Shown: positions 1 to 9,327 of the stretch, one piece after another
How the letters are laid out: every line of letters starts with the position of its first letter
Numbering within the stretch: position 1 is the stretch's first letter
Assembly: GCA_937891135.1 (NCBI GenBank)
Contig: CALAFB010000004.1
Span: 1-64,000 of the forward strand
Length of the DNA: 64,000 bases
Direction: 5' to 3'
Source: an uncultured Elusimicrobium sp.
GTDB lineage: Bacteria; Elusimicrobiota; Elusimicrobia; Elusimicrobiales; Elusimicrobiaceae
The notes under the pieces: model-generated
Told to the model about the DNA's origin: nothing
The model's database searches: none
Seen by the model: the letters and a program-made list of their open reading frames with translations, nothing else
Translations under genes and position numbers: made by a program

Positions 1-1312
1 ATTTATTATTAAATTTATTCTTTTTTATATATAATTTTATAGGTTCTATAATTATTTCCGGGTATTTAATCATATCTTCAATTTGTTTTTTATTCGAATG
101 TGTCAAAATTTTTGATAAAAAATAGATATTTTTTATTAAATATAATTTAAGCTTATTTCTTTTTTGACATGATACTAATATTTTTTTTAAATTTTGAATT
201 TCTTCCATATCAAGAATTTCAGATTCTTTTTCTTCTGTTTTACAAGGAAAAATTTTGTCATTCATTAAACTTCCATCAAAATGAAATTTATTCTTATTTT
301 TTTTAATTTTTATTTTTTCTTTCTGATTATTGAATTTTAAATTAGAAGGTAAAATAGAATGATTAGGCTCAAGTAATAAAGAATATCTACTAACTGACAT
401 TATATTTAATTTATCCAATAGATTTCTTTGTATATGAGACAAAGAATCCTTAAATTGACTTGAAAAAAATATCGGTAATTCATTTCTTGTTCCTAGAGGA
501 GGTTGCGTTTCATTTAATAATTTTATTTGATAAATAGATAAAGAATTTAAGAAAAGAAACAATTTTTCTATTTCATTTTTTATATTAATTGGATCATTGA
601 TTTTGATTATTTTTTTTTCTTCATTATTAGTAGGATTCAATTTTTGTATTTCAACTTGATTTAAATACATACTTAAATTTTGCAATGATTTTATTTGAGA
701 CGATAATTTTTTGCTTTTATTATTTTTTTCTATTTCTTCTAAATATTTGGATATTATATTTGATTTTTTTTGAATTTCTTCGTTCTTATTTAAATCTATT
801 TTTTTCTCAATACTATATAGCACTTTACCAATAAATTGCTGTTTCTCTATAGATGGTAAATAAACCGTCACATCATATACATCATCTGGAGATATATTAC
901 GTTGTTTAGTTCCACTAGCCCTAAATTCCAATTGTCGTTTTACTAATTGTGTAGTTAATAAATAATGAAGGAAATATTTATCTGCTTTCTTTTCATCAGG
1001 TATAATCTTTCCCACACGCTGATTGAGTAAAAATTGAATATTCCCCACTTGAGGTACCAATGCTGTATTTCCTAATAAGCCAATGACCTGTTCTGTTAGA
1101 GGCATTATTAAATCATTTTCTTGTAATAAAAATTCTGCAGGGAAATCCGCTCCATAATATGAAGTTTTATGAGGCCTATATTGGAAGGTGTTGTTTTCAG
1201 AAATATTAGCTAATGTACATAACGCATATAAGCTTTTATGTACATATTTTTTACTCTTAAAAGCATATCCTTGCTTAATTTTAAACAATTCACCTAGTTT
1301 AATTTTTTTCAT
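1..1312 (-). CDS. hsdS: Type I restriction enzyme specificity subunit HsdS, 3' end outside window
   Basis: The minus-strand frame from ATG 1312 stays open for 437 codons to the window edge, so it is a partial gene. Its first ~170 residues look like one target-recognition domain of HsdS, the subunit that chooses the DNA site for methylation and cleavage: an opening KIKLGELFKIKQGYAF, then GLLGNTALVPQ and a LNQRVGKI motif, then SGTKQRNISPDDVYD and a coiled-coil-like stretch rich in Lys/Glu/Asn. The remaining ~230 residues are Lys/Asn-rich and do not obviously resemble a second recognition domain. The gene starts directly after the stop of the upstream Ymh-like gene, so it is the last visible member of the hsd operon. 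It is markedly more AT-rich than its neighbours, which suits transfer or rapid exchange of specificity genes. HsdS identity is fairly secure; the C-terminal half is not identified. Confidence 0.8.
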   Translation of the reverse strand, partial: MKKIKLGELFKIKQGYAFKSKKYVHKSLYALCTLANISENNTFQYRPHKTSYYGADFPAEFLLQENDLIMPLTEQVIGLLGNTALVPQVGNIQFLLNQRVGKIIPDEKKADKYFLHYLLTTQLVKRQLEFRASGTKQRNISPDDVYDVTVYLPSIEKQQFIGKVLYSIEKKIDLNKNEEIQKKSNIISKYLEEIEKNNKSKKLSSQIKSLQNLSMYLNQVEIQKLNPTNNEEKKIIKINDPINIKNEIEKLFLFLNSLSIYQIKLLNETQPPLGTRNELPIFFSSQFKDSLSHIQRNLLDKLNIMSVSRYSLLLEPNHSILPSNLKFNNQKEKIKIKKNKNKFHFDGSLMNDKIFPCKTEEKESEILDMEEIQNLKKILVSCQKRNKLKLYLIKNIYFLSKILTHSNKKQIEDMIKYPEIIIEPIKLYIKKNKFNNK

Positions 1313-2062
1313 TTACTTTTTCTTTGCCCGTGTAATTAAATCATATGCTAAACTTGCTACTGCCAAATAATGTATTGCGATATTTTTATCTATTTGTTTC
1401 GCTAAATCATGTGCCTTTTCATTTCTAAAACACTGCAAGGCCATGTGTAAGAACTTTATTCCACTAAAAAAATCTCTTTCCACTTCATCTTTAGGAGAAT
1501 GGCCAAAAATTATGGGAAAATTTTTTTCTGCAAAAGCATCTGTTGCCCTTTCACTACCAGTAATATCTCTTAACCTTTTTCTAACTATTTTATAAGATTC
1601 TTCCAAGGCGTGAAAATAATCTTCAACATCTAAGAATTTTCTCACGTGATTGTATATGGCAGGTTTGATGATTATTGATAATTCCTTATCAGAAGAAACA
1701 ACTGGAACCTCTGTTTTCGTTGTAATAGTTTTATTGGGCATATGAAGGAGTTTATTAGCAATTTTTTCCATTTGTGGAGAAAATAACACATTTCTTGGAT
1801 AACGCAATTCTTCATTTCTCACAAGTCCCGCTAATTCCAAAATTATTGTGCCAACTGTATTATTATCATCCAACTTCCAAAAGGCACGCATTCTATTCGC
1901 TTTTGATGTGCCATTAATTAAATACTTAGTGTCATCTATATTTATCCCAAATTCATTAAAGAATTCACTAAAAGTTTTGTCGGAGAAATTATGAACATAC
2001 CCATTATGCATTCTAAGGGCATTTTCCAAGTATTCTCTATCGGCAGGAGATAAATTGCTCAT
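1313..2062 (-). CDS. TIGR02391 (Ymh-type) family protein in R-M operon
   Basis: A 249-residue protein encoded between hsdM and hsdS. Its C-terminal third (about residues 165-245) carries a helical pattern ending CFRNEKAHDLAKQID and AVASLAYDLI, typical of the Hypoth_Ymh/TIGR02391 family, which is often found in restriction or abortive-infection loci. The biochemical function is not known to me. The N-terminal part (residues 1-120) is mixed and unrecognised. It begins 14 nt after hsdM and ends directly against hsdS, so it is cotranscribed and presumably works with, or regulates, the restriction system. Family assignment is by motif memory only. Confidence 0.7.
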   Translation of the reverse strand: MSNLSPADREYLENALRMHNGYVHNFSDKTFSEFFNEFGINIDDTKYLINGTSKANRMRAFWKLDDNNTVGTIILELAGLVRNEELRYPRNVLFSPQMEKIANKLLHMPNKTITTKTEVPVVSSDKELSIIIKPAIYNHVRKFLDVEDYFHALEESYKIVRKRLRDITGSERATDAFAEKNFPIIFGHSPKDEVERDFFSGIKFLHMALQCFRNEKAHDLAKQIDKNIAIHYLAVASLAYDLITRAKKK

Positions 2063-2076
2063 TATATTATCCTTAA

Positions 2077-3699
2077 TTATTTCTCGTATTTTAAGCCAAC
2101 TAATTGCTTTTGGATTTCTTCTTCCAATTCACGGGATTGTTTGAAATATTCTTTAAGGTTTGTTTTATACTCTTTCATTTTGGCTTCAAATTCTTCGTGT
2201 GTAATATCCACATATTCTATCTTAACATCAAAATATTGTCCCGCGGACAATGAGCATTTTTTTAATAAATCATCATACGAAACCGCAATTGAGAAATCTT
2301 CGACATCTTTTTTGTTTTGGAAGGTATCTACAATCTTGGATATTTCTTCGGAAGTAAGGCGTACTTTTTTGTTGTTTCCTTCTTGGTATTCTTCCCCGAG
2401 TTTAGAAGCATCGATGAGAATAACTTTATCTGCCTTTTTAGAATTATCAAAGAAAACCACCGATACATTCGTTCCTGTATTAGCAAAAACGTTGGATGGC
2501 ATACTAATTACGCCGGATACAATGTGTTTCGCAATCACATGTTTCAGAATTTTATTTTCAATACCATTTTTCGCTGTTAAAAATCCTGTAGGTAAAACTA
2601 TAGCTGCTTTTCCATTAGTCTTAAGGGAATTTATAACATGTTGAATAAAACATGTATAAATAGCCATATCGTCTACCTTCTTTTTAGGGATGGAAGGAAC
2701 CCCAGCCCAAAACCGAGCAGGCATGGCAGCAAGAATCTCTCGAGTACCTGAAAAATCCAATTTAAAGGGCGGATTACAGACGATATAATCAAATTTTCGT
2801 AGGGATTTCTTATCATCGCTCATATGATAGGGGTCTGTTAATGTATCCCCTTGTACTGCGTGATCCAGCGAAGAAACAAGCCCGTTCAGGATTAAATTGA
2901 GTTTAAGCATTTTATTGCTTTTTTGCGAACGGTCCTGTGCAAATATGGTGCATTTATCCTCACCTACCTGATGCGCTAGTGCCATAAGTAAGGTCCCGGT
3001 ACCTGCGGCAGGATCGTAACACTCGATATTGTGAAGATTTTTATTATCTCCGACTAACAGTTTAGCCATAATAACCGCAATAGCATGTGGCGTGTAGTAT
3101 TCGGCATAAACTCCACCACCATTTGTATTGTAGTCTTTAATTACATATTCGAAAATAGCAGAAAAGAAGTCATAACTTTCTGAAAACGCTTCTTCAAACG
3201 AAAACTTGGCCAACTTATCAACTAACGCTCTAGCAAACGGGGCTTTTTGAGCATCATCCGTCACATAGTTGGTTAATTTCTCAAATATCGGGATTTTCGT
3301 GTTTTTGGTAGTTTGGGTAGAGAAGATATCAATGTTCTTGTCAGCAATGCCTACCATGGTTCTATCAAAAATCAGGTCAAACTCACCTTTTGCTTGTTGG
3401 TTCCACAGATGAGAGATTAAGTGCTCGGGATAAAGCCGCATAATATCAGGGGACAGGGAATCTAATAAGTCCGCTCTTTGTGCCTCTGAAAGTTCAGCAT
3501 AGGCGGTTTCCCATTTTTCCGCGTTGGCAATTTTAGAGTTTTTGCGTTTTATTTCATAACCGAACTTATCGTTTAGAAATTTGTAGAGAAACATTTGAGT
3601 AATAACTTTGTATTCGTTGCCGTCGTTCCCAAGCCCGTATTCATGACAAACAGCTTTTAAATCGTCAATCAAATCATAAGTTTGTTGTTTTAAGTCCAT
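2077..3699 (-). CDS. hsdM: Type I restriction-modification DNA methyltransferase HsdM
   Basis: A 540-residue N6-adenine methyltransferase subunit. An N-terminal helical HsdM domain (about residues 1-150) is followed by the Rossmann methyltransferase domain. The SAM-binding motif DPAAGTGTLL lies near residue 230 and the catalytic NPPF motif near residue 308. The C-terminal ~60 residues form a charged coiled coil that would contact HsdS. With HsdS it forms the trimeric methylase that protects host DNA; with HsdR, the restriction complex. The start is supported by AGGAG about 12 nt upstream and lies 12 nt after hsdR. Length and motif order fit a complete, intact subunit. Confidence 0.95.
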   Translation of the reverse strand: MDLKQQTYDLIDDLKAVCHEYGLGNDGNEYKVITQMFLYKFLNDKFGYEIKRKNSKIANAEKWETAYAELSEAQRADLLDSLSPDIMRLYPEHLISHLWNQQAKGEFDLIFDRTMVGIADKNIDIFSTQTTKNTKIPIFEKLTNYVTDDAQKAPFARALVDKLAKFSFEEAFSESYDFFSAIFEYVIKDYNTNGGGVYAEYYTPHAIAVIMAKLLVGDNKNLHNIECYDPAAGTGTLLMALAHQVGEDKCTIFAQDRSQKSNKMLKLNLILNGLVSSLDHAVQGDTLTDPYHMSDDKKSLRKFDYIVCNPPFKLDFSGTREILAAMPARFWAGVPSIPKKKVDDMAIYTCFIQHVINSLKTNGKAAIVLPTGFLTAKNGIENKILKHVIAKHIVSGVISMPSNVFANTGTNVSVVFFDNSKKADKVILIDASKLGEEYQEGNNKKVRLTSEEISKIVDTFQNKKDVEDFSIAVSYDDLLKKCSLSAGQYFDVKIEYVDITHEEFEAKMKEYKTNLKEYFKQSRELEEEIQKQLVGLKYEK

Positions 3700-3711
3700 A
3701 ATCCTGTACTC

Positions 3712-6700
3712 CTAAAATGTGGGATATGTATCGTTATACTGCCCGAGATATTGTTTTGTAATCCGGTTTTGAATAAACACACGGTCTTCTCTAGTGTTTT
3801 CGATGTTTAACGTGTCCATAGCAGAAGAAACTTCCGTCATTACCGTTTGCTCAAAATATGCATCTTTCTTCAAAATATCGTTTCTGTCGTATACTTTGTT
3901 ATCAATCTTTTCTTTGATACGCATAAGCGCACCAATGATATCTTCGTCGTATGTAGAGAAAATGGGTTTGATTTTAACATTTACCCTTTGTACATTTTCT
4001 TCTCTAATGCGTTTGTGAACTCGTACAAATTTAACATCGTCATTGTACTTCTTCCTAAGAGCGTTATTTTTCTTCTGCAATTCTGTCAACTTGTCGATGA
4101 TCTCGTCCATAGCTTTCGAATAATCGTTAAATTCGTCCATATTCTGTGGAGAAAAGCCATGTTCCTTGAAACGGTGTTGGAAGGCCTCGCGCAAAGTGAT
4201 ATATTCGGGGTCTTCCTGATCGATATTATCGGCAAATAAATTGATCATCGTTTGTAGTTTTACATTTGGGTCCACATCGCCAGATGCGATTTTTAGCTCT
4301 TCTTCATCGATTTTTTGAAAATTAAACGTGATGTTTTGCATCGTCTCGTTAATCATCAGTTTAGTGGTGCCATCTGTAGTAAGAGCTTCACGCTGATTTA
4401 CTAGATTGATATGTCCTTGCACTTCGGAAAGTAGATCTTTTAGTTTGCTAATTTCTAGTTTAGACAAAGATTCCTTGAGGTCATCATCCCCAAAGGTCTT
4501 GGCGATATTACAGCAGTCACGAACTTCCACCAATGCTTTCTTTATATCGAGCAAGGTTGTCTTATCTTCAATACGAGATATTTCTTTGCTAAATTCTTCC
4601 GGATTATCTAACGAATAATTCAATAAAACCTGACGTGCTTCTTTTACTCTTTTTACAAGGACGTCATTGCTTTCCATCACTTGCGTCAAGATATTAACCG
4701 TATTTCCCTTTCCCACTTCGTTCGGATCGTTAAAACGACTTAATTCTGCAAGATACGCCGCATTCGTTTCATCAAAATTCTTTTTAATATCGGCAAAATC
4801 TATCACATAACCATATCTATGGTCTCCGTAGGGTCTATTTACCCTTGTAATTGCCTGTAAAAGGTTATGGTCCTTCAGTTTGCGTCCGAAATACAATCTT
4901 TTTAAACGCGGAGCATCAAAACCTGTAAGCAACATGTTAAAAACGATTAGAATATCAACCTTAAAGTTATATTTGAAATCTGTAATGATTTTCTCTCTCG
5001 TTTCTTTGTCATCGCTATCATACAAAATAAGCCCAGCTTTAAAATGTGTAGGAGTAGAAGCATTTTGGTTTAAATCTCGTTGAATCCCATCGAAGTAGGC
5101 ATATAATCGACGAGCTTGCTCACTGGTTTCGCAAATAACCATCCCCCCCAATGTATCGTCCCCACGGCTTAAGCGGAACTCTTTTAGGTCACAAATTATG
5201 TATCGTAGCAATTCTTTTATGTAGTTTTCGTGCTCGACAATATCTTCTTTTTGTACATCCTTTTGGCGAACTAGATGCTCGAGAGAACGGTATATTTCTT
5301 CCAGTTTTTCCCTGTATGATGTTTCAATATCTTCACGAATGATTTTTAATGTATATCCGTCTTGCACAGACTTATCGTAGTAGTAGGTATGCAGATAATT
5401 ACCGAATACACGCCACGATTCTCTTTCGCTTTTTAATAAAGGAGTTCCCGTCAAAGCGATCTTGATAGATTTGGGATCGGCATCAAATAAGTTAGCCAAG
5501 AACGAACCTTCCGGTTTATATCCTCTGTGCGCTTCATCAATGATAAATATTCTCTGTAAATTTGTGGCATACATGGGGATATCAATCTTTTCATGGTTTT
5601 CTTCGAATCGTTGAATGTTAACAACAGTAATCTCGGGTTCTCCAGTTATTCCTTCTTGTGCTTGATTGACCTTAAATTGCTCCATGAGTTCGGATCGGGA
5701 GTTAGCAGTTCTAACACGTAGCCCTCTAGCTTCGAATTCTTCCTTGGCTTGTTTTAATAAATCCAATCTATCCACAATGAAGTAATATTTGGCGACTTTG
5801 TTGACACTTGAGAAATAATCTGTCAAAACATAAGACAAATGGTAGGCCAGTGCAGTCTTACCGGATCCCTGAGTATGCCAAATGATGCCGGAAGTAACAC
5901 CTTGAGAAATCTTATTCCGAATTTCCATAGCCGCAAAGAACTGCTGATAACGCATGATATGTTTCTGCTCTATTTGCTCTATGGAACCATCCTCTTTTTC
6001 TTTGGTCTTGTGGTAATACGTGATGCCATACTTTAACAAGAATAGCAAACGTTCAGGACTACACATTGAGGTAATAATTCTATTGGTAGGCGTGTTAATG
6101 TCCAAATTTGTCTTATATTCGGGGCTATTGTGAATTACTTGATTATTAAAGTCGCAAAGTATTTTCTTTTCGATTGCAGGATTAATATTATCGTAATGAT
6201 GATTTTGAATATATGGAGCAATTTCCTGGTTTAAGGGGTTTTCTTCTCTAAAACAATTAAACTTTGTTGTGTTTTTAGCTCCTGTGCAATAGAAAACACC
6301 CTGTATCGGAACTATGCCACCAAGATTATCATACTCCATGTTGTTGGAAAATATCATCAATTGGGTAATATTAATAAATCGGCGGAACTTTCTATTAGGA
6401 AAACGTTGCCTATTCATTCGGTCAGCTTCTGCCACCATGCCACCAACATTATTCGGCTTCTTAACCTCAATAAAAACTAATGGGAGACCGTTAATGAACA
6501 AGGTTATGTCTGGCCTAAATTCATCTTCGTCCCTTTTACATGTAAATTCGGCGGTGCAATGGTAGGTATTATTGGCTGGGTTTTCAAAATCAATTAGTTT
6601 AACAGGAGAGATAGTTTTAAGTCTATTATAGAAGCTTTCCCCAATATCATCGTTATCTAACTCTTGACGAATATTTTGCAGCATTTGGTCAGCTTCACCT

Positions 6701-6885
6701 TTTCGTTGTGGATTAAGCTTGGCAAACTGCTCCTTAAAAACCTGGATTAAAATATTAGTATCCGGATCATAAACACCCTTTAAGGCATCTTCTTCGGTAA
6801 GTTTCCCGTAATATGTATACCCTATACGAGTTAGATGGACTAACGCGGGCATTTGAACTCTAGTTAATTCATTCCACTTCGCCAT
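3712..6885 (-). CDS. hsdR: Type I restriction enzyme helicase-nuclease subunit HsdR
   Basis: A 1057-residue motor and nuclease subunit. The PD-(D/E)xK nuclease is visible as RPD126 followed by FIE140VK142. A superfamily 2 helicase core follows: Walker A GSGKT near residue 342, IDEAHR near residue 450, LTGTPL after it, and a second RecA domain with FNMLLTGFDAPRLKRLYFGR and QAITRVNR. The C-terminal ~300 residues are helical, for complex assembly. It translocates and cuts DNA unmethylated at the HsdS site. ATG 6885 has AGGAAAGG upstream. It is the first gene of the minus-strand hsdR-hsdM-ymh-hsdS operon and is divergent from the recombinase. The frame is intact, so the system is probably active. 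Confidence 0.95.
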   Translation of the reverse strand: MAKWNELTRVQMPALVHLTRIGYTYYGKLTEEDALKGVYDPDTNILIQVFKEQFAKLNPQRKGEADQMLQNIRQELDNDDIGESFYNRLKTISPVKLIDFENPANNTYHCTAEFTCKRDEDEFRPDITLFINGLPLVFIEVKKPNNVGGMVAEADRMNRQRFPNRKFRRFINITQLMIFSNNMEYDNLGGIVPIQGVFYCTGAKNTTKFNCFREENPLNQEIAPYIQNHHYDNINPAIEKKILCDFNNQVIHNSPEYKTNLDINTPTNRIITSMCSPERLLFLLKYGITYYHKTKEKEDGSIEQIEQKHIMRYQQFFAAMEIRNKISQGVTSGIIWHTQGSGKTALAYHLSYVLTDYFSSVNKVAKYYFIVDRLDLLKQAKEEFEARGLRVRTANSRSELMEQFKVNQAQEGITGEPEITVVNIQRFEENHEKIDIPMYATNLQRIFIIDEAHRGYKPEGSFLANLFDADPKSIKIALTGTPLLKSERESWRVFGNYLHTYYYDKSVQDGYTLKIIREDIETSYREKLEEIYRSLEHLVRQKDVQKEDIVEHENYIKELLRYIICDLKEFRLSRGDDTLGGMVICETSEQARRLYAYFDGIQRDLNQNASTPTHFKAGLILYDSDDKETREKIITDFKYNFKVDILIVFNMLLTGFDAPRLKRLYFGRKLKDHNLLQAITRVNRPYGDHRYGYVIDFADIKKNFDETNAAYLAELSRFNDPNEVGKGNTVNILTQVMESNDVLVKRVKEARQVLLNYSLDNPEEFSKEISRIEDKTTLLDIKKALVEVRDCCNIAKTFGDDDLKESLSKLEISKLKDLLSEVQGHINLVNQREALTTDGTTKLMINETMQNITFNFQKIDEEELKIASGDVDPNVKLQTMINLFADNIDQEDPEYITLREAFQHRFKEHGFSPQNMDEFNDYSKAMDEIIDKLTELQKKNNALRKKYNDDVKFVRVHKRIREENVQRVNVKIKPIFSTYDEDIIGALMRIKEKIDNKVYDRNDILKKDAYFEQTVMTEVSSAMDTLNIENTREDRVFIQNRITKQYLGQYNDTYPTF

Positions 6886-7062
6886 AATAAACCTTTCCTG
6901 TATAAATACCTTTATACTTCATATTTTAACAATTTTACTGTACATAGTATAACTTTATTTGGCGACGACATGTTGTCGCTATACTCCCTCAAATATAACT
7001 TGACTTCCAGGCCTATAAGAAGCGTGAATGTGTGTAACAAACACTTCTTACAGGAGAACATT

Positions 7063-8157
7063 ATGGGAGTTATTAAACTCAAAAAAGCACCAAACTATTA
7101 CGCAGATTATCGTGACGTTACGGGCAAGAGACGGCGGATTTCTCTGCAAACCGAAAATAAACTGGTAGCCAATCTAAAATACGAAGAACTCATCCGGCGC
7201 AGGGATGCCATCAAAGAGAAGATACACGTCCATATCTCTTGGGAAACATTTAAAGATAAACTGATAAGCTCAATATCTGTTGAAAAGGCTGATAATACTG
7301 TATTGCGCACCAAGCTAGCCATCCGATACTTTGAAGAGATGAAAAAACCGCGTTTTCTGCTGGATGTCACTCCGGCATTATTACAACAGTTCAAAGGGCA
7401 TCTTCTTCAGAGGGGATTCGGGCACTCTAACATCAATAGACTTTTACAGGCTTTTAAGTTCGTTATGCATATGGGCGAAAGATGGCAATACATTCCCAAA
7501 CAAGATTGGACTATCGTAAAAGCACTTAAGGTACCTAGAGGCAGGATAGTATTTCACACACCGGAAGAGATAGATCAACTCTTAAATGCCTGTCCGTCCG
7601 ATACATGGCGGCTTGTAGTATTGCTTGGGGCCGATGCCGGACTACGCAGAGGCGAGATGATAAACCTTCGTTGGGAAGACGTAGATTTCGAACATAACCA
7701 ACTGTATATAGCTCCCAATAAAACCGAATATCACCGCTATGTCCCAATGACGGAAAGCTTAAGAAACGCCTTACAAAGTGCGAAAGTCGGCGCAGAAAAC
7801 GATTTTGTGGTCAACTTTGGGCGTGTTCGCAGTAAGGAGTCCTTGTCGTCTCGTTACAGAGAAATCGCCAAAGAAGCAGGAGTACCGAGTTTCTTACATA
7901 AATTACGCCATACATTCGCAAGCCAACTCGTGCAAAATGGGGTAGAACTCTATACAGTTTCCCAGTTGCTTGGACACCGGAGCATCCAAATGACCGAGAT
8001 TTATGCCCACCTAGCCCCCGCAAGCCTACATAAGGCCGTATTTAACCTCCCCAAGCGTGGTATGCAACTGGTCGGCATGGAAGAAAAGGCGGTCTGTGAA
8101 GGGAACAAAGCATGTAAGCAAATAGGTGTAGACTTTGGGGATTTAATGAGGAAATAG
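7063..8157 (+). CDS. Tyrosine recombinase / integrase
   Basis: A phage-type integrase of 364 residues from ATG 7063, which has AGGAG seven bases upstream; an upstream in-frame start at 6970 has no good ribosome binding site. A short N-terminal DNA-binding region and a SAM-like core-binding domain (about residues 55-150) precede the catalytic domain. The active-site residues are visible: Arg in [16 protein letters not shown], the His in LLGHRS and the nucleophile Tyr in MTEIYAH. It sits divergently from hsdR and next to fic. It could mobilise the island or rearrange hsdS specificity segments, as recombinases beside hsd loci sometimes do; the sequence here does not decide which. Confidence 0.93.
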   Translation: MGVIKLKKAPNYYADYRDVTGKRRRISLQTENKLVANLKYEELIRRRDAIKEKIHVHISWETFKDKLISSISVEKADNTVLRTKLAIRYFEEMKKPRFLLDVTPALLQQFKGHLLQRGFGHSNINRLLQAFKFVMHMGERWQYIPKQDWTIVKALKVPRGRIVFHTPEEIDQLLNACPSDTWRLVVLLGADAGLRRGEMINLRWEDVDFEHNQLYIAPNKTEYHRYVPMTESLRNALQSAKVGAENDFVVNFGRVRSKESLSSRYREIAKEAGVPSFLHKLRHTFASQLVQNGVELYTVSQLLGHRSIQMTEIYAHLAPASLHKAVFNLPKRGMQLVGMEEKAVCEGNKACKQIGVDFGDLMRK

Positions 8158-8192
8158 TGGGTTATTTATGGTACACTGAAAAGAGGATATTT

Positions 8193-8747
8193 ATGGAACA
8201 AACAAAGATAGATGCTACCAGTTGGGGCTATGCCCGCCGTTTGTATGAATCGGGCGATATTAAAAATGTGAAAGTAGGCACAACAAAAGGCCTACAGCAA
8301 ATCCACGCGTATTTGTTCCAAGGGCTTTACCCATACGCAGGGCAAATCCGCGAAAAAAACATCTCTAAACGCGGGTTCCGTTTTGCTAACAGCCTTTATC
8401 TAAAAGACGTCCTCAAAGCCATTGATGGTATGCCGGAAAACACTTTTGAGCAGATTATCGCCAAGTATGTGGAAATGAACATCGCCCACCCGTTTATGGA
8501 AGGAAATGGACGTTCAACACGCATTTGGTTAGATCTCATCCTTAAAAAGAACTTGGGCAAAGTGGTCAATTGGCAAAATGTGGACAAGGACCTCTACTTA
8601 CAGGCCATGGAGCGCAGTCCGGTTAACGATTTGGAGTTACGTGCCCTTTTAGAGCCAAATTTGACCGATAAAACCGAAGACCGCGAAGTAATCTTCAAAG
8701 GCATTGACCAGTCCTACTATTACGAAGGATACGGCCAAGGCAAATAA
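8193..8747 (+). CDS. fic: Fic family protein (probable AMPylator, class III-like)
   Basis: A 184-residue Fic protein. The catalytic loop [12 protein letters not shown] (about residues 101-112) matches HPFx(D/E)GNGR, whose His transfers AMP (or another nucleotide moiety) to a target hydroxyl. Near the C-terminus SYYYEGY fits the inhibitory (S/T)xxxE(G/N) motif of class III Fic proteins, where the Glu blocks ATP until released. No separate antitoxin gene is visible, which suits cis-inhibition. ATG 8193 with AAGAGG upstream is preferred to an in-frame start at 8157 that overlaps the integrase stop. The gene is cotranscribed with the recombinase and followed by a strong terminator. The target protein is unknown. 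Confidence 0.9.
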   Translation: MEQTKIDATSWGYARRLYESGDIKNVKVGTTKGLQQIHAYLFQGLYPYAGQIREKNISKRGFRFANSLYLKDVLKAIDGMPENTFEQIIAKYVEMNIAHPFMEGNGRSTRIWLDLILKKNLGKVVNWQNVDKDLYLQAMERSPVNDLELRALLEPNLTDKTEDREVIFKGIDQSYYYEGYGQGK

Positions 8748-8764
8748 ATCTCACTTATAACTAG

Positions 8765-8791
8765 AAAGCCCCGCTAAATGCGGGGTTTTTT
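8765..8791 (+). terminator. Intrinsic terminator after fic
   Basis: Six G:C pairs (CCCCGC / GCGGGG) around a TAAAT loop, followed by six T residues. It ends the recombinase-fic transcript and marks the right edge of the island genes. Confidence 0.9.
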
Positions 8792-8929
8792 ATCGCAAAA
8801 TTGTCACACTTTTGGTCACAGGTAGTTTTATAACTGCTCAACCTGCGCCTTGAACCACCCTCGAAAGCACCTCGATGAATTAAAAGTGATGTTAAAAAAT
8901 GCTTAAATTTTCAGTACTTTTTGTATGAA

Positions 8930-9020
8930 AATTTTGGGCACTATTTTGGACACCTCTCCGTCGAGGGTTCACTGCTTGGTGGGCGCAGTAAAATTTGGGC
9001 TCCGCATACGCGGGGCCTAA
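8930..9020 (+). repeat. Dispersed intergenic repeat, copy 1 (GGTGGGCGCA type)
   Basis: This lies in the ~580 bp gene-free stretch between fic and the signal-peptidase-like gene. It shares an ordered set of blocks with copies at 10.6 and 12.9 kb: GGCACTATTTTGG, then CCGTCGAGGG, then GCTTGGTGGGCGCA, then an AAATTT-flanked GC hairpin (GGGCTCCGCATACGCGGGG). Further CTCGTCGA palindromes occur to 9121. Every frame is broken by stops, so it is unlikely to be coding. The rest of the gap (9020-9230) shows only AT-rich sequence with short palindromes. Confidence 0.55.
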
Positions 9021-9327
9021 ATTTTTCTCGTCGATAAAATCAAATTTCCCGCGCAATTTCAGGCCCTAAAAACCGCCCTTTTTTACTGAACCACTCTCTT
9101 TTATACTTTCTCGTCGAGAAACTGAAAATTTTACTAACAAAAAATGTCAAAAACGGGAAAGTACTCGGCAGAAAAATGGCAAAAAAACTATACCAAAAAT
9201 CCCGCGGGAAAAATCTGTATTCTATAAAAGTTTTTAGGCCCCAAAAAGTTTATGTCGCAAATAACGCAGTGAACTTTGAGATGTCTTTAACAGATAGCCA
9301 AAATATAAAAGTCCTATAAAACAAGAA

